Source: Saccoglossus kowalevskii (taxonomy: Eukaryota > Hemichordata > Enteropneusta > Harrimaniidae). From it: a stretch of 44,031 nucleotides of DNA. A model generated the notes under the pieces. It saw nothing but the letters and a program-made list of their open reading frames with translations. It did no database searches and had not been told where the DNA came from. Numbering within the stretch: the first letter of the stretch is position 1; each line of letters starts with the position of its first letter. Positions 14,003 through 26,375 of the stretch are shown piece by piece. Position numbers and translations under genes: made by a program. The stretch spans positions 513,155 to 557,185 of the forward strand of contig NW_003149767.1 of the NCBI RefSeq assembly GCF_000003605.2, given 5' to 3'.

Positions 14003-14643
14003 ATGCCACGCGGAGTAAAAACGAGAACAGGTCCGCTAAAAGGAAAGACGGACACTATGTTAAGGGAAAAAAATAAAGGAATCAGACCGTGGTTGCTATC
14101 ATAACCAAAGAGAAGACGCGATTTTTAGTGCATACTGTACCCAAAGTGACAGAGTCTAACTACGAGTATGAAACAGACACGGAATCATACATCCGTACAA
14201 CAGACGAAACAGATATACCTCGACGAAAAAAGTGGGCCGTAATGACAATATAATGGAAGAAGATTCTGAAGTCCTGAGAATAATCGATCTAATGTCCCCG
14301 AACGAAAGCTTGGAGAAAGCCGCGATCTTGCACACTGTGGGAAAGAACCGGAACTTTGACCCTGCATGAAAAGACGCGAAAGGCTGGAGCAGTTTTCTCG
14401 AGCTAAGATGTTTGAATGGCGACTGTCGTCGAGCTGTGGAGATGACTTCATTAAAACAAAATGAAAAGCATTTGGAGATCAATAGAAAGAAAATTCTGGA
14501 AAAAAACACACCGCCATTTTGACTTCAAAAAGCGAGGAGACGGCCGAACCAAAATTTCTGTCAGGTGTCAGAAGAGTAACAATAAAAACATTTTCCCCAG
14601 AAATTACGGAGACAATACTATTGTGATAGATAGTATACATTGA
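14003..14643 (+). pseudogene. Broken coding-like segment, family unknown
   Basis: Reading the plus strand gives consecutive Lys/Glu-rich, coding-looking pieces in shifting frames: ATG 14003 to a stop at 14102-14104; a shifted frame from about 14075 to a stop at 14251-14253; ATG 14253 to a stop at 14367-14369; 14372 to a stop at 14462-14464; then open pieces to about 14643. GC and CpG are higher than in the flanks. This pattern fits a coding sequence decayed by indels, such as a retroelement first ORF or a processed gene copy. The minus frame 14156-14509 is also open and could be the real one. No family recognised. Confidence 0.35.
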
Positions 14644-14809
14644 ACATTGACATAGTTATTTTATTTTTATGATGACATCTGCGAGTTCGATTTTACCCCG
14701 GGCTCCTGGCGAATCGAGATTTATAAACAATCAGCTGATCGGTAATTTGCATACATGTGCGTACAAGCATTTTGGATTCGAGCACTAAACAAATCAAGAC
14801 ATGTATCTT

Positions 14810-15147
14810 AACATATACAATATTTGTATCAAGTTTGAACAAAAACCAACAACTCCTGTCGAAGAAACCACATTTAAAAAAAAACGTGATGGATGCCAGT
14901 CGGTCATCTTTAATCCGATTGTAAAACAAATCTAAAATGTACAACGCATGTACCAAATTTGAACAAAAACTTACAAAGCATGCATAAGATACCACATTTT
15001 CAAAAAATCAAAATGGCTGCCAGTCGGCTATCTTTGATCCGATTGTAAAACAAATCTAAAATGTACAACGCATGTACCAAATTTTAGCAAAAACTTACAA
15101 AGCATGCATGATACTACATTTTCAAAATGAAAATGGCTGCCAGTAAG
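14810..15147. repeat. Tandem array of 124-bp units (2.7 copies)
   Basis: Units start at about 14810, 14934 and 15058. Units 2 and 3 are nearly identical; unit 1 is more diverged. Each carries a GGCTGCCAGTCGGC-like palindromic core, then a TCCGATTGTAAAACAAATCT segment and a TGTACCAAATTTGAACAAAAAC-like segment. Part of an interspersed family also seen near 29.85 and 31.3 kb. Confidence 0.8.
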
Positions 15148-15244
15148 ACGTAATGAATTGAATTAGTAAACCACTGCATGGGCTTATGTACCAGGTGAAG
15201 TAAGAATGAACAGATTTGGTCACAGGATTCCGAAATATAACTAT

Positions 15245-15318
15245 GGACGGACGGACGGACGGACAGACGGACGGAGACCGAATTACAAGTCCCCGTTTTG
15301 AACTTCGTTTGAACGGGT
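15245..15318. repeat. (GGAC)n tract with adjacent hairpin
   Basis: A GGAC tetranucleotide tract (15245-15276) is followed by GGAGACCGAATTACAAGTCC and a hairpin with arms CCCGTT (15292-15297) and AACGGG (15312-15317). A diverged copy of the tract tail and following sequence occurs at 27596-27640, so the arrangement marks the end of a mobile repeat rather than a lone microsatellite. Confidence 0.65.
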
Positions 15319-15698
15319 ACCATTGACTCTGGCCGCCCCCGATTGCACAACTTATATTAATGTATCGCGTGCTTTTTAATAGGTTTATTGTTTAAGTTTG
15401 AATCTTATATGTCTTATTTCGTTCAACATCACACTGATTCAAGACAGAAATACACTGAAGATGATTTGGTGAATATGATTCTTTTCTCATTAATATATTT
15501 ATACTGTGTGCCTACCTCTATACTTTCTGTCCAGTGTGTAACTGAATATTTCGTAGCACATCGCTGGCTAATTACTGCTGGTTGCTAGAGCTCGTTTACT
15601 TTTTTGCGCGTTGTGGTTTTGCAGTTATATAGTGAAATAAGTCTCACCACTTTGATGTCTGATTGTTGTATTTGAAGAAATTTCAAACAACATGATTG

Positions 15699-15748
15699 NN
15701 NNNNNNNNNNNNNNNNNNNNNNNNNNNNNNNNNNNNNNNNNNNNNNNN
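15699..15748. other. Assembly gap (50 N)
   Basis: Exactly 50 N, probably a fixed-size placeholder, so the true length is unknown. The open frame at 15749-16099 on the minus strand runs into it. Confidence 0.95.
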
Positions 15749-16099
15749 GTTGCTTGTAAATAATAGCATGTTGGTGGCACTCCTCTTTACAACATTGATT
15801 AGCCATTTAATACCTAGATTTGGTAAGGGAATAACATCGAATACACTGAATGTTAAATACTGCGTTGAGTGAATGTTAACATGTATTGCTGTGGGTGACC
15901 CGATTCGACGCTCGCGTACGGTAAAAAAATCACCTAGCCTTCGCGCCACGGCAAGTCTTCCGCTTGGCAAACTGCCATCTTTAGGCCTAATAACCGTTTT
16001 TATTACATACAAGAGAGCCTGAAACCCGTCAAGCCAATCAAGGTCACTTAGCGTAGTCAGATATTGGGGCAATGCCCTAGCATTTTGCTGTACAGTGCA
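15749..16099 (-). CDS. Unrecognised partial open frame ending at the gap
   Basis: The minus strand is open for 117 codons from just after a stop at 16100-16102 to the gap edge, with no internal stop. Its first half has a coding-like mix of residues (for example LSDLDWLDGFQALLYV and PSGRLAVARRLGDFF). A splice-acceptor-like CTGTACAG precedes 16087 and a donor-like AG/GTGATT follows 15934, so a 154-bp internal exon is one reading. About 280 bp upstream is a TGCGCATGCG palindrome resembling an NRF1 site. No conserved domain recognised; chance cannot be excluded. Confidence 0.25.
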
Positions 16100-16375
16100 T
16101 TAATGGTGGAGCAATTATAACATCAAATAATACTGACAAATAATCGTAAAATCATAGTCGCTACCAACATAGGATGTAAATCAATGATAGAATATACGGC
16201 ATATTGAATACTATGTAATATCACGTCATAGACTGATTTAGCCGTTCTGTTATAACCAGCTGATTGTCCAGTTGTTAGTTTGCATAATAAAACCAAAACT
16301 GTTTGTCTGTGAATGATGTCAGGAATATTTTCCCATTTAGGAAGATATAATACACATTTACTGATTTGTGATAAA

Positions 16376-16385
16376 TGCGCATGCG
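16376..16385. promoter_or_regulatory. NRF1-like palindrome TGCGCATGCG
   Basis: A CpG-rich near-palindrome matching the NRF1 core in otherwise AT-rich DNA. It lies upstream of the minus-strand open frame ending at 16099 and could mark a promoter; there is no other support. Confidence 0.2.
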
Positions 16386-16504
16386 TCGCCAACAGAAAAA
16401 GTAGGCATACATTATAAGACTTATGAGGGTCATTTTGTGTTAAGTGTGCACAGGGTCGGACAATTACAAATTATGGTTGCGTAATAAACTGTATTATTCT
16501 ATCA

Positions 16505-17351
16505 CTACGTTTACACGACAGCACTTTATCGGAGTCTTATGGCTAGAGCCAGCAAAAATGCGTGTATAAGGCGTTCGGCTCCAATAAACCCTCGGGGTTG
16601 AATCCGATATGGCTGGTTCCCAACACGGCCCGACCGTGTGTACGCATCTGGGACCAACTATAGGATCGTAATCACGCCCTCAATCGTCTTCTTCAAGTAA
16701 CCTCTCATTTCAATTTTGACGGAGACATTATCGTTTGCAATTTCGCGCCCTAAAATATATTTGGCAGAGTAAAGAAATACAGCCACAGATTGATAGCTGA
16801 ACGAGAAACAGAAAAATTATGTACGCAATTATGTGACAAGAACTTGAATTCACAACTGAACAGATCGAATTTAAATTGACGAAACTTTTTAAAGAGAGCG
16901 AAGATAAAAATTGTAGAAGCCGTCATGGTATGGCGACGTGTCCCTACAATTTAAAGATGGTAAATTTGCGTGACAATAACTTATGTGAATAGCTGTAACA
17001 CATTTAACATATTTTAGCAACCATGTACTCTGTTCGAGTTTCCTGAATTATATCACCAGTGCATTGTCTCAAACTCATTGATATCCCTTTTTTTCTCTCA
17101 GCTCAACATGATAATACTCTAACACACATCGTGTCATGTAAAGAAACAACATTAAGCCCAATACCAACATCGTTTTCAGCAATGTTGTCTTCATACTAAG
17201 TAATTGAGGACGCTGTTCCGTTCGGTTCTGAACGAACTGGTTTGAACTCGGGCGGCTCTTGTTCGGCCCGACCGTGTAAGCGCATTGAAGATAATGTCCT
17301 GTAGGAGGACCAGTAGTTCGGCTCCGATAGAATGCTGCCGTGTAAACGTAG
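16505..17351. mobile_element. Non-autonomous DNA transposon with terminal inverted repeats
   Basis: The ends are inverted copies: CTACGTTTACACG begins at 16505, its complement ends at 17351, and the outer 32 bp match at 28 positions. A subterminal motif of the form ATGCG..ACACGGTCGGGCCG occurs at 16626-16647 and 17264-17285 (both minus, 19/22 identical), with a weaker plus-strand copy at 16558-16582. This resembles transposase-binding subterminal repeats. The interior (about 850 bp in total) has no transposase. A TA flanks CGTTTACACG on both sides, which could be a TA target duplication, but the superfamily is not assigned. Confidence 0.65.
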
Positions 17352-20300
17352 CATATATTGATCATCGATATCAAATCAATCAACGCTTACTTTGATGCAA
17401 TTTCACAAGTAACATACATTATGTGTGTCCAATTGCACAGCTATGCACGGTGAAAGTGAGAGATTTAGCCTTACTCCAATGTATGTATGATTGGAACATT
17501 TTACAAATTAATAATGTTCTCTAAATGTTAAGTTTTTCTCACGTGAAGTTCAACGTATATATTCCGAAAACCTGAATATATATAAGCTCATTTCGCGCGT
17601 AGCGGTCTCGTTTACACACGTGTTAGGCTGCTGGCAAATTCTGCTGACTCCTGTTTGAATGTCCAAATACAAAAACACTGAAGTATTTTAGTAAAGGGAA
17701 TTATTTGTCAAATATATATAATATATATGTGTGTGTACTACTAAATTAGCGGGTGAATATTCTGTGTCAAATCATATTTCCGAAACATATACGGAATTCG
17801 ATCTGGCCTTGTCTTGTGGCAATTTAAATGCAAATTTCAAAGACATGGTACAAGGTGAGTTGATTTGACGGCCGATTCATTGAGTCAGGCAAATTCATAA
17901 CTCCAATTAGAAAAACAAGTAAAAAGTGTAATTTTTATTAAACACGCCAGATTAGGTGCATTAACACATGACCAAATCTAATGAAATATATTGGTCACTG
18001 ACATTTGAGAACAAATTAAGAAAGCCGTCGCAAATACTACAATGACATTTTTACAACGATGGCCAATCGAACCATTGACATTTACATTTCAGTGTAGATT
18101 GACACAAGCCTCGGGTCTTTCGCTACACATGGTATCTGTTTCTAGCCAGATTTTCAACATATTTCCAAGCTTTGAAAGGTAATTTAAAATGTGCCATGGA
18201 AACAAACAAAAAGTTCGATATATTGAGTTTTTTTTTGCAGTGTAATCAAGTCAGTATGTTTGCATGTATTCTAATTATAACCAATTACGACGGGACTATA
18301 TTTTGACAACAATTACAAAAAAAGTAAGTTGAATGATAATTAAGTTTACACTGTTTTAGCATATTGTTGCAAACAGTTTGGCCACATTTTTGCGGCATTG
18401 TTGTCTAGTGCTAGTTATTGGATGTTTTAAGGTATGTAAAACTGGATTCCTCACCCAATCAAATCCCTAATGATTGATTTTTCGCCGCTTATGGCCTGAG
18501 CATTTAATGACGCAGTTTATTCTGCGGTTGACATGTATTACAATATTTATATATATGTGGTTATAAACATGTAGTAGTGATATTTGCTCTTTTATTAATT
18601 TTGAATAATTAATAGTTGTCCGGACAAGGTCCTATTTCAAAAAAAAGAAAAGAAAAAAAACATCCAGTAGAGATTGTCTGTAATCGTAGACGTACGGTTT
18701 AATAAAGGCTTTTTATTTCAAAATATGTTACATAATTGATTTTCGGTGCATTTACATTAGGCATCAAAACAACGTGCAATATAATGGAAACAAAACATAC
18801 ATATAATATATTAACTACTTACAATTGGTTATATAGCATTGATAGATATTACTCTATGTTGATATAATAATGTAATAATAGTAAACCATAAGCGTTGATA
18901 TATGCAAATCAATGATAGTCATGCGGGAAGTACTATGAGCTTTTTTAAATGGCAAATACGCAGTAGGTGTTACGCTTTTAACACATGCTTACGTAGCATG
19001 TTGTCCATTAATCAAACCTTGACCGGTCTTACGAACGATTAAGAATGATCCACGGAAGCATGGGACTGTTAGAAACGATATTATCTACAGCAATGCTCTT
19101 TATCACGTCATACTTGATTGAGACTGAGCGCTTAGAGATGTAGATGAATCAACCAGGTTACGTCTATACTTAATGAAATTGAGATTTCGTGATTGATAGG
19201 CTGTAATCAACGGAAAGCAGGCTAATTGACGTTTGACCTTTCACAAAAGTACCCCCTACGAGTACAGAACATGAGTGAATGGTGATTAGTAATAGTGTCT
19301 TTACCTAAAAATCGTTGACGATTGTACTAGATATTCGCGACCTTCCTCAAAATATACATACGTTCACATATACAACCGCAGTGCAATAAGCTTCGAATTG
19401 AACTTACTCGCACAGCTTACATGTATGCAACTGACGCATCGAGATATAATACATGCCTATGAGGGCGCAATATGGTACATCTTTAACGGTACACGGGATA
19501 TGGCAATATTAAGACTTGTCATTTGAAGAAAAACAAAACAAAAAAAACCGAGTTACCATGATTATTAAATGCACATGCATGATTACATAGTGACGTTATT
19601 ATTACGGCTTTCCATAAACCATGTCTATCATTTGGTGTTGTAATTGTTGTCTCACTTGAATATATACGAGCTATTTAATCTTTTGGGAATCTAGAGGAAT
19701 ATGCGTTAAATCCGAAACCTCTTTCCTACTTCAGATAAGAGCGCCGCTAACAAATCAGTGCACGTGAGTTAGATAACCAACAATGATGTGTTATCATTCA
19801 TGCGTTTGGATCGAAACAAGAACTTTCAAGACAATCTATTTACAATTGTCACTGCCTGGTCATATTAATGAGTCTGGTATGATACACCACACAATATAAT
19901 GTCTGACCATCTCAGCTTAAAACATTTATTCTGTGTCTAGTGTATAATTCATCCATCTCAATAAAAGCCTGACTGTACAAGCTGAATGTATCCAAACTAC
20001 TGGTACAAGACGAATTATATTTTACACGTACATGCTTAGGTGCCGAAATGCATCCATGGTTTGTTCCCCATTCCTTCAAGTAGCGATGGTGACATTATGT
20101 CGAGTCTCACATAGTCTCACAAACGAGGCAGTTACTTCCTTGTAACTGCGATTAAAGGAGATTGCATACACCAGACTGGTCATGTATTTTAGAGACGCTA
20201 AACTATCAAGTGTTCTTGACTCGTTATTTTTACATTATTATAATGCCACGTCGCGTCGATTATAACAACAACGCGATCTGATTAGTAGATCATGTGCATC

Positions 20301-20722
20301 CCAGTTGTCAGACGACAACCGGCCGGTGGTTCATATACTGAACAAAATTTATTGAGAATCAGCAATATATAATGTTGTTTCCGCATATTATATCTATTGC
20401 TATTTATTCTCTTGGAACATGTATGTCCCTTGTTGTTTGTCCGTGAATGTTCGGCAACATTAATTGCTCAAATAACCATATGACTTGCTTGGTTCCATAA
20501 CATTACAATTTCTCTTTCAATTAAGCAATCAAAGTTGACCATACAATAAAATGAGAAGCATATCACTCGGTGCTCGTGGCAACATGTGTTCAACTTTAAT
20601 ACAGTCTATGATGTCATTCGCATCAAACTGTTTCATGAAAAAGTAATATTATGGGATAACCTCATAAGATGACGTAATGAATGTATATTGTCATGTAACT
20701 GTCATTGTGATACAAATTACAT
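17352..20722. other. Gene-free AT-rich stretch
   Basis: No gene, RNA or clear repeat recognised. Contains a short (TA)n/(TG)n run at 17714-17736 and an A-rich run at 18638-18660. Confidence 0.4.
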
Positions 20723-21188
20723 TTAAAAGCATACGTTTATCAACATTCTGCTAATAAAAGCGAAATAAATATGCGAACAGGCAAATATCGAGGTAATGAA
20801 CAGACACAATTGAAATATGTAATGGTAATCCGCGAAACTACGATCTATTTTTTTTGGAATGAAAACAACAGCAGGTTGCATGGATTGGATGTTATGATAG
20901 TTTTTGTGCAAACGTGCTAGAAGTAGACATACGACAACTATCGTACCAATACAGCTAGGTAGAGTCGTAGATGTTATTTTGTGATGAACATTTGTCAGAA
21001 AGTGGAACATTTTAAAGGCGTGAACATTGAAATATAAGTGTATATTCCGTTTGAACAACCCGTTCTTTCCGTTAACCCAGCAGTTATAGCGCCACCTTAT
21101 TTTGCAGCATGCGTTTCTTTGTATGCAGGCAAAGCCGTGATACAAGACACTTAATTCGTAGCGGGTGTATATATCGATCAGTGGGTAT
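20723..21188 (-). CDS. Unrecognised 155-codon open frame with two hydrophobic segments
   Basis: The longest open frame besides the receptor. It has no ATG near its 5' end (the first in-frame ATG lies well inside), so if real it would be an exon. It reads as a Cys/Trp/Lys-rich part, then a hydrophobic segment around PSCIGTIVVVCLLLARL and a second around FQLCLFITSIFACSHIYFAF, ending with a stop at about 20723. Two membrane segments are conceivable. A frame this long in AT-rich DNA is uncommon but not impossible by chance. No family recognised. Confidence 0.2.
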
Positions 21189-23453
21189 TATATTGACAAG
21201 TAAAAGCTTTTAATTACTAAATTGTGTTTTACTTTACCGTCATATATTAATCTGGCATTGAGGTCAGTCATCTGACCACGCCCCGAGAAGACATGAAAAC
21301 AAGTACAATGTTTTAGTGTTTTCTAGCGGAAACATCAATAATATTTGTCATCAATTATGTGACTTACAGTCACGCAAATTATGCTTAGCGTTTGAAAAAA
21401 GCCGTTTTGCATTTAATTTTAGTAATTTTTATATGATATATATTGAGTATATATTGTTCAGCCACTCTTTGTGACGCCCACTCGACTACACGCCCACAAG
21501 TATTTGGGATAGCGCGATCAATGATTCAAAGCTCCAAAGACAGACACATCAACCATTAAATTTTCACAATTTGTCATTGTGAACTTTACAACGGTGTGAA
21601 ATACTTGTGTTTAATAACAACTGCTAAATAAATAACAGTTTTGAGACATAATATATAGCCATTGGGCAATTCAAAGGATTTAAATATCTCTACTGTATCA
21701 CCTACGCATACAGTGATTTTATTATAAGATAATATATTAGGATACCCATCTGTTTCATCCGTCATTAACGGATTACACTGAAATACACTGCACTCACTGC
21801 ACTTTTTCGCGAAAAAAAGTTTTTCATTCTATGAAGACGCGCGATTGGACGCATGTGTTGTGTCAAATCTGAATTTTCACTTTGCGTGTCCAACTACAAA
21901 AATTATCTCCAAATTAGAATACTGTCAATTAGTACTATTCGCAGTACGAATCGTAGATTATTTATTTTAGGTTAAAATATTAGAACATCTTCCAGTTATT
22001 CGACATTTATTTTATTTCCCCCTCATCAAAGTATATCTCCTTCATGAAAAAATAATCAACCCTCAAAATGAACGCTGAGTGAGATGTAGGCCTATTCTAA
22101 ATGTGCAGGGAACTTGCGCATCCTTGAATTAGAAAAAAATAACATACATATATATAAAATGCATTGCCGCCAATGTTACTTTAGAGATTTGTCGTCACAA
22201 TGTAGTTAACGAGAACTACGTGACCACGCAACCGTGATAATAAACGACAGCATGGATCGAGTTTCGTTGATCACACAGACAACCAAGAACGATAGTCGAC
22301 CAGCGTGGTAGATGTAAGATGCCATAGTTTCATAATAAATAGGGAGAACACACGATTATCCGTGACCACCCAGTGGCAGGAGATGGACCATTACCAGCAG
22401 GCACATAATCATATAACCGGAAATCGAAAATGGTACCTAATTTCCGAAAGTGTTTTCTGCATCGAGCATACTTGCTACTTTCACGAATTACACAAAATAT
22501 TCGATTGCAGTCACTGTACGCGATTTACGAAAAAGAAGTTGAGTGGCAATATGCAAATACAGTAAATATGTTAATATCTTATGATAATAGTTTTATACAA
22601 TTTACGTTCGTTATATCCATCCACGACAATGAGCAAACAATTCATTAGGGAATTTTTATTGTGAAATACCGAGAAATGAAAGTAATTTACAGGGATTCAC
22701 ACTTACTTACAGTGGCCTTGGCTAGTTTATGCAGCTAATAAATGCCGCTCGCAGTAGGATATGCTAGACGACCGTTATTCATTGTAAAAAATAACTAAAA
22801 AAACACATCTTTGGGCCGGCTTTGATTGCACCGCAATCATAATGGTAAATCGGTTAGAATAAGATGGCGCATAAGTACAAAAAAGCGTATCGTCGTCTTT
22901 TTAAAATAACTTGAACGTGAACACCCACAATCTTGTGACATAAATCTGCGTGAATTAATATGACGTATTCGGAAAATGAAATCAGTTAGTATCACGTTTA
23001 CAGTTTGTTATAAAATAAACAGATCACACAGTCTACCACAGATGATTGCAATTAATTCGCTGGTCCTTGATTATTAGGAGTATAGTGAGATAATAAATAA
23101 TGTAGTAAATGGGACTGTCAGTAATAAGAATGTACATCGTTGAAATTACGATCAGTATTTCATGTTTGTAGAAGTGGTATTCACTCAACAACGTTGAAGT
23201 GAACACAAGGTAATCCGCGCAGCTGGTCATCAAACTATTTCACACGATGACACAGATCACAAAGAGAATCGCTGTCGCTATAATGACTACACTCACAAAC
23301 TCCCCATAATCTTGTCTGCTCAATGTAACGTTCAGCAGGAAAATATGATTGTGTGAGTGTAGTTGGTGAATTTACACAAAGAACTCACGATGCATTTCAT
23401 GATCACCCGAGGGTGGTACTTTGCTTCCAACTGCGTAGATATCAAATCCCCAA
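21189..23453. other. Gene-free AT-rich stretch
   Basis: No gene recognised. Holds the short palindrome TTTTTCGCGAAAAA (21803-21816), preceded by a CACTGCACTCACTGCAC direct repeat. Open frames near 22305-22648 are short and without domains. Confidence 0.4.

Positions 23454-23536
<83 letters not shown>
23454..23536. repeat. (ATT)n microsatellite, about 27 units
   Basis: Uninterrupted trinucleotide run of 83 bp. It creates poly-Leu and poly-Tyr open frames on the plus strand that are artefacts. Confidence 0.97.
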
Positions 23537-25985
23537 CATCTTCTGTATTCAACTAAAAGTGTTCTCAGCGTAAATTTTGTTATGCATTTATTTTACTAAT
23601 ATTATAAGGCCATTGTGGCGCGATACTGATTTTGAACACTAAGATGGAGCTGCTTTGTGTGCACGTCTTAATAACATTAAGAAAAAGCTTATCAAACGAT
23701 GCTTGATTTCATTTAATCAATACTTTGTAGATACAACGAAGCAGCATCACTTGAGAGCTTGCCCTTTCAGTAGAACCCTTCAAGTAATAGATAATTCTAT
23801 ACGAACTAGAGGAATTTTCTTCATAAAATCTATTCTCTGGTTATTACTATTGATCTCCAGGCACCGGGGTGAATTTATCTCGATTTCCTATATATTCCAC
23901 AAATTGAGGCATTGACCTTTAAACCGGAGTTTAGAACAGTTTCCCAATATCGCAGCTATTGAATCCAATGGGCATGTAAGATTTTCGACTCGTCATCCCC
24001 CGATTGCTATGGATATATACTACTCTGTCGCGACCTTTGTGCGCAGCTATACATGAAATATAAGTAGGCAGAACATTAATGTTCACAGCAAGACACTAGT
24101 CACGTGGGACTATTCTGAAAGTAGAATGATTGACTGAACAACACACACATACTAAATGTTCATTTCATTTGTTACCACGTGTCACGGGAGACACGCAAAA
24201 GTGTCGACACTCTACACGTGCAAATAATTTTCGAAGATGTCACGCTTCTGTTTCTGTCTTTGCGCAGACATTCCATTTACACACACATTTCTGTATGACT
24301 ATCGCATTCTTATGTCACGATTCTTCTCTTTACGCCTTTCTGATTGATGACGAAAATTATTTTTCTCTTTTTAGTTACATATTTTCCTATATGACACTTG
24401 TATAATATCAGCGTGAATAATTTTCGTTTTGAATTTTACAATTTAATTCATATAAGAGACCAAAGTGTAGGCTCGGTTAACGTTAGACATAGGACATAAA
24501 AATAAAATCGCTCCATAACCATGATTTATTTAAATAGTGGGTACGATTGATAAGAATGCTTTTCGTTTTCCTGTGATGTCATGGATACAACAATTATGTC
24601 CACAAACCCGGTACACAAAAAAGGCATTAGACGATCAATATGCACGTAATTTTACTTCAAGATAGCAAACGATAAAAATATGTTAAATATGCATATTTCT
24701 AATTCGTGTGCATATTAAATTCATTGGTCAATTTTCTCATATATGACAATTGTAATGTTTAATTGAACGAAAGCTAACCAAATACAGTAGATGAGTCCGA
24801 TGCTTGCCAGGCACCTATTTTATAGCACTGTACTGATATACACGATTACTCTTTACGACTGTCGCTTACAGTACTCGCAAATTCTACCTACCTCAGTCGG
24901 TCGTCAATAATAATAGTAGTCACAAACACTCTCCCAATGTCGCCTGTCTTTTCAGCAACAATTTAATTCAGCTAAAATAAAGTATTTTACTTTCGAGCAC
25001 GCGCTGCGCGACGACCACTGCCCCTTAAGCGTGTTCAATGTATATACAGCAAGCAATAACCTTATTTTCTAAGTCAATGTTTTTTGTGTTCATCTTGGGA
25101 AGAAGTGTATGAAAATGGTTCACGAAAAATAGCGTTCAAGCTATAAATATTAACTTACATTATCATTAATAATGTCAAAAACGAACCATACCTGCAAATG
25201 GGTAGCCATTTCGCATTTTGACAGTCTGGAAAGGGTAGGGGTCTGAAACTACACCCCACCAGTTCCCTAGTTGCAGGTTATGCTGTTGAAGGTTCAAGGT
25301 TGTCATTCAAGTGAGGCAGTGAGATGACTAGATACTTTTCTAGGGAGATCAGTGCAATTGGATAAGTTAACTCTTTAAATTACATTAGCAAGTGAAGTCT
25401 GGAAATGTGAATAGGATGCCAAAATAGATTTGAAGTTTTACCTGACTAGTAAATAGTCTGAGATTTGGATGGAGTCCTAATTGCTACACAGATCGCATTG
25501 CCGGCGAATTAACAGATAAGCTCCCATCCATGGGTTGGATTATGTGGTTTTATAAACATATTAATCCACAGGAAATAAGTAAGGTGAATGTACTGAGTTT
25601 TGCTTGCTGTTCGAACATTGAAATTCGTATCAACACAAGAGTGTTTGTGACGTGTGTATTGTATTATATGTCAGACATAAACAGTTATTGTATCTCCATC
25701 AAGATTCTCAATAAGATGAAAACAAAAGTTGTCCTTCTCCCTCGTTATGTCAGTCGGACAAATAGGGTAATTGACCGACATCGATCGAGTGGAAAAAGTG
25801 GATTTAAGAAATTTACCGTAACGTCATTTGATAGTTACTTGATTGTCGGTGTTTGTGAATCACGGTGAAGATAAACATCGAAATAATACCATTTTCATCC
25901 ACTCGGATGAGTTGAGATGAATTAGGTACATATATATAGTACATATATTCAAAACACTTACCACCAATCTCATCAGTAGTACTTG
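23537..25985. other. Gene-free stretch
   Basis: No gene recognised. Plus-strand frames 23655-23915, 24130-24405 and 25530-25868 (up to 112 codons) lack domains and are compatible with chance. A short CpG-rich patch lies near 24998-25015. Confidence 0.4.
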
Positions 25986-26375
25986 TATTCACTCCCTACC
26001 AATGTCGCATATAATGCAAGTATTCACAAAACAATTTCTACTACTACTGTCAGTAGTTAAGTTAATCACAAACACTCCCTTCCAAAGTCATATCTAGTCC
26101 TGCTATTCACAGTAGCTCCACCTGAAAAAAATGCGCGACCCATTGCGCGTATGGGGCCGTAATTATAAGGGATGGTGAGCATATCCGAGCAGACCCCATC
26201 CCCCGCATTTGATTCAAAAACACTCTCACAAGCACTCTCATCTGTAATACAACAATATCACAATAATGTATACCACTATTACATATAGTACAGGTATTCG
26301 CAAACACTATCTACCACTTTTGCTAATAGATAGATATCTCTTATAATCGTTGCCTATAGCACAGGTTTTCACAAA
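25986..26375. repeat. Degenerate array of TATTCACAAACACT-like motifs
   Basis: Related words occur at 25986, 26021, 26063, 26104, 26212, 26295 and 26366, each a variant of TATTCACAAACACTC followed by TACCA-like sequence. Spacing is 36-43 bp or about two to three times that, so this may be a decayed tandem array. A GC-richer insert (about 26130-26210) interrupts it. A stray related word lies near 24920. Confidence 0.4.

Noticed and set aside
20304-20319. Hairpin GTTGTC/GACAAC near a CCGGCCGG word
   Set aside because: A 6-bp stem is expected by chance and nothing in the context supports a terminator or recombination site.
21801-21820. Near-palindrome around TTTTTCGCGAAAAA
   Set aside because: Short and isolated; no partner end or flanking duplication to suggest a transposon terminus.
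23353-23599. Poly-Leu and poly-Tyr open frames
   Set aside because: Produced by the (ATT)n microsatellite; no coding evidence.
25530-25868. 112-codon plus-strand frame
   Set aside because: Has an ATG but no recognisable domain or splice context; a few frames of this length are expected by chance in 44 kb.
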